Source: Yoonia sp. (GTDB lineage Bacteria; Pseudomonadota; Alphaproteobacteria; Rhodobacterales; Rhodobacteraceae). From it: 5,431 nt of DNA. The translations under genes and the position numbers were made by a program. This document shows positions 1 to 5,431 of this stretch, in pieces. Under the pieces are notes generated by a model that had not been told where the DNA came from, did not search any database, and saw only the letters and a list, made by a program, of their open reading frames with translations. Location: the NCBI GenBank assembly GCA_020627605.1, contig JAHDGO010000158.1, positions 1 through 5,431 of the forward strand, written 5' to 3'. The number at the start of each line of letters is the position of its first letter. The first letter of the stretch is position 1.

Positions 1-421
1 CCTGCACCACCGGCTGCGGCCATGGTCGTGGCAGGGTGCCACCGCGTGCTTTCCAGACTTCCTGACTAGGCAGCAATTCTGTTCTCGACCGCAGGTCATC
101 AGCTAACACACCATCTGCCCCGAACAGCTTGTCCGTGATCGCGGCAATCGGTGCCGGTCCGTAAACCCTGATCGGTGCGCCACCCTCATCCCAGGCAGCG
201 TGTACCAGTCTGGCGTAATCCATCATGTGATCACTGTGCAGGTGACTGAACACCAGATGCGTGATCTCTGACAGTCGCCGTCCGGCCCGCAACAGGTTAT
301 CAAAAACCCCGCCGCCGCAGTCAAACAGCACGACATCCCGCCCGACATCCAAAAGATACCCGCTGGAGGCGCGCCGCAGATAGGGTTCAGGCGTGCCAGA
401 GCCAAGGATGGTCAGCTGCAT
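1..421 (-). CDS. Metallo-beta-lactamase-fold hydrolase, N-terminal part (runs off the window)
   Basis: Translating the minus strand from the ATG at 421-419 gives 140 codons open to the window edge, so the C-terminus is missing. The N-terminus begins MQLTILGSGTPEP, the first beta strand and glycine loop usual in RNase Z/arylsulfatase-like MBL proteins. A D-C-GGG segment follows near residues 34-38. The metal-binding signature HLHSDH lies at residues 60-65 (H60, H62, D64, H65). These residues normally bind one or two zinc ions and support hydrolysis; the remaining ligands would lie beyond the window. The start is 10 bases after the stop of the preceding gene and has no clear Shine-Dalgarno; a GTG at 430-428 is an alternative start. 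The gene uses some codons uncommon at this GC level (AGA twice, TTA, GTA). It is the last visible gene of the operon. The fold is secure; the substrate is unknown, and an ester, lactone or phosphodiester is possible. Confidence 0.88.
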   Translation of the reverse strand, partial: MQLTILGSGTPEPYLRRASSGYLLDVGRDVVLFDCGGGVFDNLLRAGRRLSEITHLVFSHLHSDHMMDYARLVHAAWDEGGAPIRVYGPAPIAAITDKLFGADGVLADDLRSRTELLPSQEVWKARGGTLPRPWPQPVVQ

Positions 422-431
422 CGCGGCCACG

Positions 432-1403
432 TCAGGACGTCGGACGGTCCGGGGTGGTGAACCCGGCGATTGTCTTGGTCCGTTTGACGTATTTCTGGCG
501 GATGCTTTCGGCGGCCACGCGCGACTCGTCCTTGGAGGCCAGACTGGCGCTTTCGCCGACGAAACGCAGGCAGACCAAGGCGTGCGCTTCATAGGCATTG
601 GTGATGGCGTCGTTGATCCGGGCCATTTCATCCTCAAAATCATCCGGTACGCGGCGCAGCACCCGCAGACGCGTTACAAACTCTTTGTGGTCGGCGTAAA
701 AGAGGCCCGAAAAATGCGGATCATGGGCCAGCATGTCAGGGCGGATCACCTCTTCATAGGCATCCTGGCTGAAGTCACTGGCGATCTGGAAGGCCACGGT
801 GGAGGCTTCGAGCAGATCGGCCAGATCCTCAAGTATATAGCGCACAACCGGCGCATGCCCCTTGTCCAGCGCTTCTTCCAGCACATGCAGCAGGTAAAGC
901 AAGCCGTGGATCAGCACGAAGAACAGGTGATGCTGCTGCTTCCAGCGGAACAGCGCATCCGGCGCGCGGTTATCGGACGCACCACTGCCATCAGGCAGGG
1001 CAGATGGGAACTGCGCCCAATCGGCCAGCCGGTGCAGACCGGTGGCCAGTGTTGTCAGCTCTGCCTCTGACAGGCTGTGTCCGCCAGCAATATCGCCAGC
1101 GCTGCCGGGGATCACCCGCGACAACGCCAGTCGAAAGACATCAACCGGCGGGGCCATGGATCTGTCGACGCAGAAATACCGGTCAAATGACCGCTGCGCC
1201 CCATCAAGCGTGTTGTCATCGGCATCTGTGTCAGGTGCCGCGATGTCTGCATGGACCCGCCGTGCCGCGATCTGCAGGGCGGCGATCCCAGCCTTGATGT
1301 TGCGTGGGTTCATCCGGTAGCGCGGCAGCGAGGTTTCGGCCTCAAACCAGCTGTGTGGCATCGGCAATGTGATCAGGTCGGGTTGGCTGTGTGTGGTTGT
1401 CAT
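432..1403 (-). CDS. Conserved-looking protein of unknown function, possibly PrnB/IDO-fold (DUF1864-like)
   Basis: This encodes 323 residues from the ATG at 1403-1401, which shares one base with the stop of the SDR gene (TGATG) and has GGGAG six bases upstream. An in-frame ATG at 1418 would add only five residues and lacks such support. I do not recognise the family with certainty. The protein looks soluble and mostly helical. Residues 158-175 form a hydrophobic, histidine-rich helix (H158, H159, H166, H173), followed by an acidic helix around 188-200. A segment at 215-240 holds IRPDM (220-224), FSGL (231-234) and D238-H239. The C-terminal part has YEAH (271-274), followed by a serine/alanine-rich turn at 285-290. 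The IRPxM...FSGL...DH layout and a late histidine ahead of a small-residue turn recall PrnB and indoleamine 2,3-dioxygenase relatives, where a late histidine binds heme. That comparison is from memory and is weak. No signal peptide is visible. Its position suggests it works on the same substrate as the upstream oxidase. Confidence 0.85.
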   Translation of the reverse strand: MTTTHSQPDLITLPMPHSWFEAETSLPRYRMNPRNIKAGIAALQIAARRVHADIAAPDTDADDNTLDGAQRSFDRYFCVDRSMAPPVDVFRLALSRVIPGSAGDIAGGHSLSEAELTTLATGLHRLADWAQFPSALPDGSGASDNRAPDALFRWKQQHHLFFVLIHGLLYLLHVLEEALDKGHAPVVRYILEDLADLLEASTVAFQIASDFSQDAYEEVIRPDMLAHDPHFSGLFYADHKEFVTRLRVLRRVPDDFEDEMARINDAITNAYEAHALVCLRFVGESASLASKDESRVAAESIRQKYVKRTKTIAGFTTPDRPTS

Positions 1404-2179
1404 CAGAATCTCCCGCAATCCACTTTCATCTTGTCGCCCGTAATCGCCGAGCTCAGGTCGCTGGCGTAGTAAAGCGCGGCGCGCCCGACCTCTTCGGGTG
1501 CGACCCAGCGTTTGAGCGCGGCGACATCGGTATAATTCTCGCGCTCGATTTCTGCGGCGGGGCGGCCCTCTGCCTCTGCCCGGCGGGCAAGGATACGGTC
1601 CATATTGGCCCCTGACACCGCCCCGGGCATCAGCGCATTGACGCGCACTCCCTTGGGGCCCAGTTCGCGCGCCATGGTTTCGGTGATCCCGATTAGCGCA
1701 AATTTCGACGCCACATAGGCCGATCGCATCGGATAGCCCTGAATACCCATCAGCGAAGACATATTGATGATGGACCCCGCGCCCTGTTCACCCATGATCT
1801 TCGCGGCCTCCTGCAGGCAATACATCGCCCCCACGAGGTTGATGTTCATGCAATCGATCCAGGCGGTCATGTCGACCTCTGCCACCGGCGCGATGGGGCC
1901 CGGCCCGCCAGCGTTGTTCAGCAGCACATCGACCCGGCCGGTGATCTGCCGGGCCTTTGTGAACATGTCCTTGACCTGCACCTGATCAGAGACATCGCAG
2001 GCAATCGCATGGCCGCCGATGGCTGCGGCCACGGCCTGCAGCGGCTCCAGCCGCCGTCCGGTGACCACGACGGTCGCACCGGCATTTGCAAAAACATGGG
2101 CTGTTGCCTCGCCAATGCCGCTGCCGCCACCGGTCACGATGGCCAATTTGCCGTCAAGGCGGGCGGGATCATCTGTCAT
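1403..2179 (-). CDS. Classical short-chain dehydrogenase/reductase (SDR)
   Basis: This encodes 258 residues, a normal length for a classical SDR. The Rossmann dinucleotide motif TGGGSGIG is at residues 16-23, CDVS at 61-64 and NNAG at 88-91. The catalytic tetrad appears complete: N114 (in NINLVG), S142, Y155 and K159 (YVASK). The second strand ends in TGRR (40-43) with no acidic residue, which suggests NADP(H) preference, though this is a weak rule. The C-terminus has the usual ITGDKMKVD segment but ends CGRF instead of the common GG-containing tail. A 190s-220s insertion with many Arg, Glu and Ala residues forms the substrate lid. The enzyme would be cytosolic and interconvert an alcohol and a ketone. 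The start overlaps the upstream FAD gene by four bases (ATGA) and has a good ribosome binding site. Family is certain; substrate is unknown. In this operon it may oxidise or reduce a hydroxyl or keto group on the amino-acid-derived substrate or a side product. Confidence 0.95.
   Translation of the reverse strand: MTDDPARLDGKLAIVTGGGSGIGEATAHVFANAGATVVVTGRRLEPLQAVAAAIGGHAIACDVSDQVQVKDMFTKARQITGRVDVLLNNAGGPGPIAPVAEVDMTAWIDCMNINLVGAMYCLQEAAKIMGEQGAGSIINMSSLMGIQGYPMRSAYVASKFALIGITETMARELGPKGVRVNALMPGAVSGANMDRILARRAEAEGRPAAEIERENYTDVAALKRWVAPEEVGRAALYYASDLSSAITGDKMKVDCGRF
1410..1414 (-). promoter_or_regulatory. Ribosome binding site deciding the start at 1403
   Basis: The minus strand reads GGGAG, then six bases, then ATG. 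This spacing supports translation of the unknown protein from 1403 rather than from the ATG at 1418, which lies upstream of the site. The site is inside the end of the SDR gene, so initiation is probably coupled to termination of the SDR. Confidence 0.65.
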
Positions 2180-3267
2180 GGTCTGTCCTCTTCAAAGCTG
2201 CGTCCGGGATCGAACAAGGGCATTTCGGGGCTGCGCCCCAGTATCAGATCACCCATCAGCTGCCCGATGGAGGGCCCGATGGTATAGCCACCCCTGACGC
2301 AGCCCAGCACAAAGGCGTCGTCAAAGCCGGGCAGGGTCCCGGCGAGGGGGTAAAAGTCCGGCACATTGGCCTCAAACCCGGTCCACGACCGCAGCACGCG
2401 CGCTGTCCCCAGCGCAGGCAGTGCGTATTGGGCCAATGCCAGATTGGGTTTGACCGCGGCGACATCAACCTCGCCCCGGCCCTGTTGCGGGGTGCCCTTG
2501 CCTTGCCAGCCACCGCCGATCAGGACGGTGCCATTGGCCTTCTGTTTCATCGTCAAAAGACCTGTGGCATGACCGATGACATGCGACATCATCGCTGGCA
2601 TCCGTTCGGTAACTGACACGGTATTGATCCGCGCGTTCACCGGCAAATCAACATCCATCAGCGCGGCCAAGGGTTTCAGCCATGCCCCTGCCGCCAGCAG
2701 CACCCGTGCGGCCCTCACTGGCCCCGCAGGGGTTTGCAGCTCATAGCCATCCACCCTGTCGATGCCCGTGACGGGGGTCCGTTCGCGGTAGGCGATCCCG
2801 GCGTCCTGCAGTTTGCCTCGATAATACTGCCCTGTCAGCGCAGAATTGGCATAACCGTCTTCGGGGCAGTAGCTTGCCGCCTTGACGGCATGGGTCAGGC
2901 CCGGTTCTGCCGCGCGCAGCGCGTTGTTGGACACGAATGTGATGGGCGCGCCAGCCTCGCGTTTCATGGTCTGGCGTTCATGCAGCAAATCAACTTCGCG
3001 GTCGGTGAAGGCCAGCGTGTAGCCCCCCGTCTTGGCAAAACCCACGGCCGTGCCCATCTCTTCCCACAGATGATGCCCCTTCAGCGCATAGGGCATCAGC
3101 TTGACCCGTTTGATCTGCAGGCTGAGCGTGCCCGCATTCACGCCGGACGCCCCTTGCCCCAGATCACCCTGATCCAGCACGATGGGCCGCATCCCGCCAG
3201 CGGCAAGCCGCAACGCAGTCGCGCAGCCCATGATCCCGCCGCCAATGATCGCGATATCGTAGCTCAT
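2176..3267 (-). CDS. FAD-dependent amino/imino-acid dehydrogenase, DAO family (beta-type catalytic subunit)
   Basis: This encodes 363 residues of the D-amino-acid-oxidase fold (DAO). The FAD-binding GxGxxG motif (GGGIMG) is at residues 9-14, followed by the strand end IVLD (29-32) and the S-x-x-NAG segment at 41-46. Residues 134-141 hold CPEDGYAN, the usual P-x-DG loop ahead of the second half of the FAD domain. LLAAGAW (190-196) is the typical third FAD segment. WTGFEANVPDFYP (295-307) and RGGYTIGPSIG (325-335) are the C-terminal substrate and flavin contacts. There is no signal peptide; the protein should be cytosolic. It sits directly after the 2Fe-2S and BFD-FAD genes, as the catalytic subunits of D-hydroxyproline dehydrogenase (LhpB), opine oxidase (OoxB), HcnC and SoxB-like enzymes do. 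It therefore probably removes a hydride from a D-amino or N-substituted amino acid, passing electrons to its partners. The 4-base overlap with the upstream gene (ATGA) fixes the start, although no clear ribosome binding site is seen. Hydroxyproline is the favoured but unproven substrate. Confidence 0.93.
   Translation of the reverse strand: MSYDIAIIGGGIMGCATALRLAAGGMRPIVLDQGDLGQGASGVNAGTLSLQIKRVKLMPYALKGHHLWEEMGTAVGFAKTGGYTLAFTDREVDLLHERQTMKREAGAPITFVSNNALRAAEPGLTHAVKAASYCPEDGYANSALTGQYYRGKLQDAGIAYRERTPVTGIDRVDGYELQTPAGPVRAARVLLAAGAWLKPLAALMDVDLPVNARINTVSVTERMPAMMSHVIGHATGLLTMKQKANGTVLIGGGWQGKGTPQQGRGEVDVAAVKPNLALAQYALPALGTARVLRSWTGFEANVPDFYPLAGTLPGFDDAFVLGCVRGGYTIGPSIGQLMGDLILGRSPEMPLFDPGRSFEEDRP
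2186..2190 (-). promoter_or_regulatory. Ribosome binding site of the SDR gene
   Basis: The minus strand reads GAGGA, six bases, then the ATG at 2179-2177. It lies within the 3' end of the FAD oxidoreductase gene. It is one of the two strongest Shine-Dalgarno sequences visible at the junctions; the starts at 3267, 4673 and 4954 have no comparably clear site and probably depend on coupling. Confidence 0.65.
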
Positions 3268-4673
3268 AGCGGGGCCGGTTTCGGAATAGGCAAATCGTCA
3301 TAGTCAAACTGCCCTGCGGCGGCCGCGACAGGCACCGGGCGCAATGGCGGACGCGGTGTGGGTGGGGGAACCGCCCCCTCGGTCACGCCGGTTTCGGCGG
3401 CGATCAGTCTGGCGACGGATGTCTGGCAGTATTTGCCACCACAGGGCCCCATACCTGCCCGCAAACCGGATTTTACCGCATTGGTCGAGGTTGCCCCGCT
3501 GCCGATTTCCGCAAGGATGTCGCGCCGTGTCAGGCTTTCGCAGCGGCAGATGATCGTGTCATCGCTCGCCAATTGGGCAAGTGCTGGTGTCGGGCGGCTC
3601 AGCGCCGTCATCGCCAGACCGAAACGCGCCGCCCGCCGCCAGTTGCGCCGTGCGATATCCATCGCATGGCCACTGGTGCATCCGGCGTCGGCAGCAGCGC
3701 GCAGCCCGCATAGCCGCCCGTGATGCACGGCGGCGTCAGCACCGCGAATGCCGGTGCCGTCTCCGCACAGATAAAGCCCCGCCACCGGTGTCACCCCATC
3801 ATCACTGCACGCCGGCACCCAGCCGCCAAGTGCCGCGTCATGGTGCAGTGGCACGCCCAGCATCTGGGCCGCCTCGACCTGCGGCATCAGACCGTTGCCA
3901 AGGCACAGGCTGTCGGCGGCGAAGTTGTGTGTGCTGGCACCTGTCACCGATTGCGCCGTTATGCGGCTGACGCGGGTGTCGCCTTCGACAGCGGTTACCT
4001 GATGCCCCCAAAGCACAGGCACCCCCGACAGCATCAGATCAGCCACCCAAAGTGCGCCACGGGCCACCAGCGCCGGTTTGCCCAGCATGGCAGGCAGGCT
4101 GCCTGCCCAGTCCCGGCGCGTATTCGGGGTGACTACGGCGGCCACTGTGCCGCCAAGACGCCTGATCTCACTGGCCACGTAAAACACCAGCGGTCCGGTA
4201 CCAGCCACAACCGTTCGCGCCCCCGGCACCGTCAGGTTCTGCTTGAACAGGGCGGTCGCCCCGGCAAGCCCGATCACCCCCGGCGTGGTCCAGCCCGGCA
4301 GGGGCTGCACGACCTCGCGCGCGCCACTGGCGATGATCAGCCGTGTGGCCGTCAGGCTGTCGGTCGCCCCGTCGCGCAGGGTGTCGATCTGCCAGCCGTC
4401 GCCAGTGCGGGCTATCTGCCAGACGCGCGTGGCGGGATGCAGCATGATGCTGCTATCCGCAACAGCCTGCCGCAGGGCAGCACCTGCCTTGCTTTCAGGC
4501 GTGTGCGGGGCCGAGAGGATCGCTGCGGACTTGGCGCGCCAGACCTGTCCGCCGGGTGCGTCCTGTTCATCCAGCAGGGCCACACGCAGCCCGGCTTGTG
4601 CGGCGGCCAGTGCGGCGGTGCTGCCTGCAGGCCCGGCCCCCAGAACGGCGATATCCACATCCGCCGCTGTCAC
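3264..4673 (-). CDS. FAD/NAD(P)-type oxidoreductase with C-terminal BFD-like [2Fe-2S] domain (alpha-type subunit)
   Basis: From the GTG at 4673-4671 this encodes 469 residues. The first dinucleotide motif GAGPAG is at 12-17 and DEQDAPGGQVWR follows at 35-46. A second Rossmann motif (GTGPL) is at 158-162. The third flavin segment, YLCGDGTGIRGADAA, is at 301-315. The C-terminal BFD-like domain carries four cysteines, C376-x-C378 and C411-x4-C416, fitting a [2Fe-2S] cluster. A proline-rich tail (about 435-449) and an acidic FDYDD patch end the protein. The start is chosen because GTG overlaps the stop of the 2Fe-2S gene by four bases (GTGA) and lies just before the Rossmann strand. An ATG at 4715 would add 14 residues that do not look like part of the fold. 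Relatives are HcnB, OoxA and the alpha subunit of D-hydroxyproline dehydrogenase. The protein probably channels electrons from the DAO-type subunit toward an electron-transport acceptor. Confidence 0.93.
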   Translation of the reverse strand: MTAADVDIAVLGAGPAGSTAALAAAQAGLRVALLDEQDAPGGQVWRAKSAAILSAPHTPESKAGAALRQAVADSSIMLHPATRVWQIARTGDGWQIDTLRDGATDSLTATRLIIASGAREVVQPLPGWTTPGVIGLAGATALFKQNLTVPGARTVVAGTGPLVFYVASEIRRLGGTVAAVVTPNTRRDWAGSLPAMLGKPALVARGALWVADLMLSGVPVLWGHQVTAVEGDTRVSRITAQSVTGASTHNFAADSLCLGNGLMPQVEAAQMLGVPLHHDAALGGWVPACSDDGVTPVAGLYLCGDGTGIRGADAAVHHGRLCGLRAAADAGCTSGHAMDIARRNWRRAARFGLAMTALSRPTPALAQLASDDTIICRCESLTRRDILAEIGSGATSTNAVKSGLRAGMGPCGGKYCQTSVARLIAAETGVTEGAVPPPTPRPPLRPVPVAAAAGQFDYDDLPIPKPAPL

Positions 4674-4954
4674 AGCCGCGCAACCTGAAGTCCGGGCGTG
4701 ACGGTAACACGGCAAGCCTCGACCACCTGACCGTCAACGCGCACCATGCATTCCTGACACAGCCCCATCGCGCAGAACCCGCCGCGTGGTGCGCCATCAT
4801 GGGGTGCATTGCGCAGGTGCAGCACGCCAGCCCGCATCAGCGCTGCAATCAGCGTCTCACCCTCACAGCCGGGCAATGTGGTGCCGTCAAAGTGAAAGGT
4901 CACTTCTGCCGTGCGCCTGATGCGGTCGGCGTGGTTTGGCACCAGCCGGATCAT
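4670..4954 (-). CDS. Small [2Fe-2S] ferredoxin-like subunit (gamma-type, HcnA/LhpF-like)
   Basis: This encodes 94 residues forming a single plant-type ferredoxin fold of the Fer2_4 kind. The cluster ligands are visible: C61-x4-C66-x2-C69 in GFCAMGLCQEC, and C81 eleven residues after C69. A VRVDGQVVEACRV segment (71-83) follows, typical of this family. An extra cysteine, C30, is outside the cluster motif. The size agrees with HcnA and with the small subunit of three-component D-hydroxyproline dehydrogenases and sarcosine-oxidase-like complexes, which hold one iron-sulfur cluster between two flavin subunits. The ATG overlaps the stop of the DapA-family gene by four bases (ATGA), and the stop overlaps the GTG of the next gene. 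There is no strong ribosome binding site, so coupling with the upstream gene is likely. It should act in the cytosol as an electron relay of the complex. Confidence 0.93.
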   Translation of the reverse strand: MIRLVPNHADRIRRTAEVTFHFDGTTLPGCEGETLIAALMRAGVLHLRNAPHDGAPRGGFCAMGLCQECMVRVDGQVVEACRVTVTPGLQVARL

Positions 4955-5431
4955 TGATAAGAGATACCCAGCTCGTCAAAGCAGCGCTTGATCTTGTCCA
5001 GATCGGCATCACCCAAAGGCAGGACCGGGTCGCGTGGCACCCCGGCGGGCTGCCCGATCAGGTTCAGCGCCGCCTTGAAAGCCGCAGGCCAGGTGCCTGT
5101 ACCCATCAACAGCTCGTATAGCACGGTCAGTTGGTAATGCGCCTTGCGATAGGTGTCGTCGGGTGCGCCGGCACCCACCGTAGCCATCTGTGACGGCGCA
5201 AGGTCGGTAAACTCTGGCCCCGTGGCGATGAACCCTTTTGCCCCCAGCGCAAAGGCCGGCAGGATGTAATGGCACGGACCTGTCATCACCGACATGCGGT
5301 GCCCCAGCCGCTGCAACAGATGCGTGTGATAGAAAAAGTCGCGCTGGCTTTCCTTGATGCCGATGACGTTGTGGTTGTCCAGCAAACACTCTGTCTGGTC
5401 GATGGTCAGCGAAAAGCCCATGCGACGGGGT
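4951..5431 (-). CDS. DapA/DHDPS-family lyase, C-terminal half (runs off the window)
   Basis: The reading frame is open to the window edge; the 5' half is missing and 159 complete residues are visible. The ATG at 5421 is an internal methionine, because the frame continues upstream as PRRMGF. This corresponds to the P-x-R-x-G loop of DHDPS. The motif GIKES holds the Schiff-base lysine (codon 5355-5353). The distance from the second visible arginine to this lysine is 23 residues, equal to Arg138-Lys161 in E. coli DapA as I recall it. A GAKGFIATGPEF segment forms a late barrel strand and loop. The family includes dihydrodipicolinate synthase, sugar-acid aldolases/dehydratases and pyrroline-4-hydroxy-2-carboxylate deaminase (LhpC/HypD). 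Because it is coupled to a three-part imino-acid dehydrogenase rather than to lysine genes, the deaminase role, giving alpha-ketoglutarate semialdehyde, is favoured. KES after the lysine strand also differs from the KEA common in true DapA. Family secure, specific reaction inferred. Confidence 0.92.
   Translation of the reverse strand, partial: PRRMGFSLTIDQTECLLDNHNVIGIKESQRDFFYHTHLLQRLGHRMSVMTGPCHYILPAFALGAKGFIATGPEFTDLAPSQMATVGAGAPDDTYRKAHYQLTVLYELLMGTGTWPAAFKAALNLIGQPAGVPRDPVLPLGDADLDKIKRCFDELGISYQ

Larger units (their letters stand above)
1..5431 (-). other. Single polycistronic operon, seven coupled genes
   Basis: All seven genes point the same way. Junctions in transcription order are ATGA (4954-4951), GTGA (4673-4670), ATGA (3267-3264), ATGA (2179-2176), TGATG with one shared base (1405-1401), and a 10-base gap (431-422). 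No hairpin followed by a T-run and no promoter-sized spacer is present, so one transcript covering the window is the simplest reading. The promoter must be beyond 5431, and the operon continues at least through the MBL gene to the left. Confidence 0.88.

Noticed and set aside
223..405. Minus-strand 60-codon ORF
   Set aside because: It overlaps in another frame the MBL-fold gene, whose HxHxDH motif is clear. The real gene runs off the window edge.
422..431. Promoter or terminator between the unknown and MBL genes
   Set aside because: Ten bases are too few for either, and no hairpin with a T-run is seen.
393..1070. Plus-strand open frame of 225 codons
   Set aside because: It is antisense to the unknown protein gene and the start of the MBL gene. 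The minus-strand frame fits the operon direction, has a ribosome binding site and is longer, so the plus frame is taken as a shadow, although the unknown protein lacks a firm family to settle it.
1401..1418. ATG at 1418 as the start of the unknown protein
   Set aside because: The ATG at 1403 has GGGAG at proper spacing and the usual stop-start overlap; the ATG at 1418 lies upstream of that site.
3325..3375. Proline-rich tail of the BFD-FAD subunit as a frameshift or fusion
   Set aside because: The frame stays open to a stop forming an ATGA overlap, and Pro/Arg-rich ends after the BFD domain are common in this family.
3720..4688. Plus-strand open frame of 322 codons
   Set aside because: It lies wholly antisense to the well-supported BFD-FAD gene; its product is rich in His, Arg, Pro and Gly with no fold motif, as expected of a high-GC antisense frame.
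4951..5431. The lyase as dapA of lysine biosynthesis
   Set aside because: It is translationally coupled to an imino-acid dehydrogenase complex, and no lysine-pathway gene is seen. Not fully excluded, as half of the protein is missing.

Overview
This GC-rich window holds one continuous, very tightly packed operon. Every gene lies on the minus strand, so it reads from right to left. There is no RNA gene, mobile element, CRISPR array, terminator or intergenic stretch long enough for a promoter; the promoter and the terminator must lie outside the window. The base composition, codon choice and protein types suggest an alphaproteobacterium, perhaps of the Rhodobacterales (Roseobacter) group. That placement is an inference from style, not from a marker gene.

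In transcription order the genes are: (1) the C-terminal half of a DapA/dihydrodipicolinate-synthase-family lyase (5431-4951, cut by the window edge); (2) a 94-residue [2Fe-2S] protein (4954-4670); (3) a 469-residue FAD/NAD(P)-type oxidoreductase with a C-terminal BFD-type [2Fe-2S] domain (4673-3264, GTG start); (4) a 363-residue D-amino-acid-oxidase-fold FAD dehydrogenase (3267-2176); (5) a classical short-chain dehydrogenase/reductase (2179-1403); (6) a 323-residue protein of unknown function (1403-432); (7) the N-terminal 140 residues of a metallo-beta-lactamase-fold hydrolase (421-1, cut by the window edge). Four successive junctions are 4-base start/stop overlaps, the fifth is a 1-base overlap, and the sixth is a 10-base gap. 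The products are therefore probably translationally coupled and made together.

Genes 2-4 form a recognisable three-subunit flavin/iron-sulfur dehydrogenase of the kind that oxidises imino or amino acids: D-hydroxyproline dehydrogenase LhpBEF-type, opine oxidase OoxAB-type, and hydrogen cyanide synthase HcnABC as a relative. The DapA-family lyase directly upstream favours the hydroxyproline route. In that route cis-4-hydroxy-D-proline is oxidised to pyrroline-4-hydroxy-2-carboxylate, which a DapA-family deaminase converts to alpha-ketoglutarate semialdehyde. The three downstream genes (SDR, unknown protein, MBL-fold hydrolase) have no place in that textbook pathway, so the operon may act on a modified or different substrate.

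The most interesting item is the unknown protein. It shows weak, eye-level resemblance to the PrnB/indoleamine-dioxygenase-fold heme enzymes (DUF1864-like). This needs a profile or structure search to confirm.
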